Of a stretch of 64,000 nucleotides of DNA, positions 63,295-64,000 are shown in pieces. Under the pieces are notes generated by a model. It was given only the letters and a program-made list of their open reading frames with translations, was not told where the DNA came from and made no database searches. Origin of the DNA: Doris montereyensis (Eukaryota; Mollusca; Gastropoda; Nudibranchia; Dorididae); NCBI GenBank assembly GCA_037039925.1, contig JAXRKP010000996.1:42501-106500 (forward strand), written 5' to 3'. A program made the translations under genes and the position numbers. Each line of letters begins with the position of its first letter. Within the stretch, counting starts at the first letter, position 1.

Positions 63295-63698
63295 TTTTCT
63301 ATATTCTTAGATTTCTCAAAGGTTTTTGACAAAGTGGACTACATTGGATTATTGATAAAATTGACTGGCTGTGGTGTTAGAAATTCTCACCTTGAGCGAA
63401 TCAGGTCATAATTTAAAAAATTTTAGACTAACGCTAGAGGTAGTAGGTAAAAGTGTTGAATGTTGTTCCTAAGCCAAAAACAATGTCCCACATGGAAATG
63501 TTTTGGGTCCTCTTTTCGTCTAAATACATGTATATATGATATTGTCCAAAATCTATCACCAGGTACCAAATTAAGAATTTTTGTTGATGGTACTTTATTG
63601 TTTAGAATTATAAATAACATGGAGATTTGCAAAACATTACAAAATTATCTAAATACACTACAAGACTGGGAGAGAAAATAGAACATGGAGTTCCATCC
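63295..63698 (+). mobile_element. Jockey/CR1-like reverse transcriptase fragment
   Basis: FLDFSKVFDKVDYIGLLIKL (63305), then GNVLGPLF-like bases (63500), GTKLRIFVDGTLLFR in place of FADDTLLYR (63565-63610) and LQNYLNTLQDWERKWNMEF (63640-63690). Broken frames. It ends where the next element starts. Confidence 0.65.
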
Positions 63699-64000
63699 CG
63701 GGCAGTGGACAGGTGAGCACCTGTACAGGGGAGTAGATGATCCCGCCTTCCACGAGTCTCCTGCTGCCTTGCATGAGGGTCTTGGTTGACCAAAGACTAA
63801 GGGAGTTAACCCTGACAGAAAACAACTTGCTGCCTTGCAGGCCGGTCTTGAATAACCAAAGGCTAAGGGAGTTAATTCTGACATAAAATAACAGCCTGCT
63901 GCCTTGCAGTAACACTAGGAGTAATGATTAACTCAGAGGGAAAACTAAGAAAAGAAATCAGCCAGAGAATCCAAAAGGCAAGTGCAATATATAACCATCT
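63699..64000 (+). mobile_element. RTE-like LINE, internally deleted, runs off the window
   Basis: It starts CCCGGGCAGTGGACAGG like the copies at 19553 and 51675. Two full 66-69-bp monomers and part of a third (63760-63909) are joined directly to the late RT part GVMINSEGKLRKEISQRIQK. Endonuclease and most of RT are missing. Confidence 0.85.

Overview
This is eukaryotic DNA from an animal, most likely a mollusc (a gastropod is my best guess, with low certainty). It carries two spliced, conserved nuclear genes with GT-AG introns, surrounded by several tRNA-derived SINE families, RTE-like and CR1-like LINEs, DNA transposons, minisatellites and very long (CT)n tracts. No prokaryotic gene, CRISPR array or operon is visible.

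Layout. (1) 459-15478, plus strand: DNA polymerase beta (POLB), entered from its second exon; the first exon should lie left of the window. Eleven coding exons can be read. The exon that should hold the first two catalytic aspartates and the exon before the last were not found, and several exons carry single-base frameshifts. Its introns hold an old RTE LINE, SINEs, a 36-bp minisatellite that brackets one exon, and a (CT)n tract of about 550 bp. (2) 15479-31715: the gap between two convergent genes. It holds a SINE split by an inverted-repeat element, an RTE LINE with a 10-bp target duplication, a CAC-ended DNA transposon with a decayed transposase, and a SINE whose middle has expanded into a 54-bp minisatellite. 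(3) 31716-54226, minus strand: maternal embryonic leucine zipper kinase (MELK), fifteen coding exons, from the start codon to the KA1 domain and stop. Its introns carry a CR1 LINE, a pogo/Tigger-like element, an RTE LINE with an 11-bp target duplication, and SINEs including one nested in another. (4) 54227-64000: the MELK upstream side, then a cluster of related inverted-repeat transposons (54675-61350), simple repeats, and two LINE fragments, the last running off the right edge.

The two genes work in separate processes: POLB in base-excision repair, MELK in cell-cycle signalling. Nothing here suggests they act together. Both carry single-base frame breaks, some at A runs, so sequence errors are a real alternative to gene decay. 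The most interesting material is in the mobile DNA: a minisatellite born inside a SINE, a LINE whose 5' end is built of tandem 66-bp monomers, SINE families sharing one 3' tail, and several TIR elements that I cannot name.
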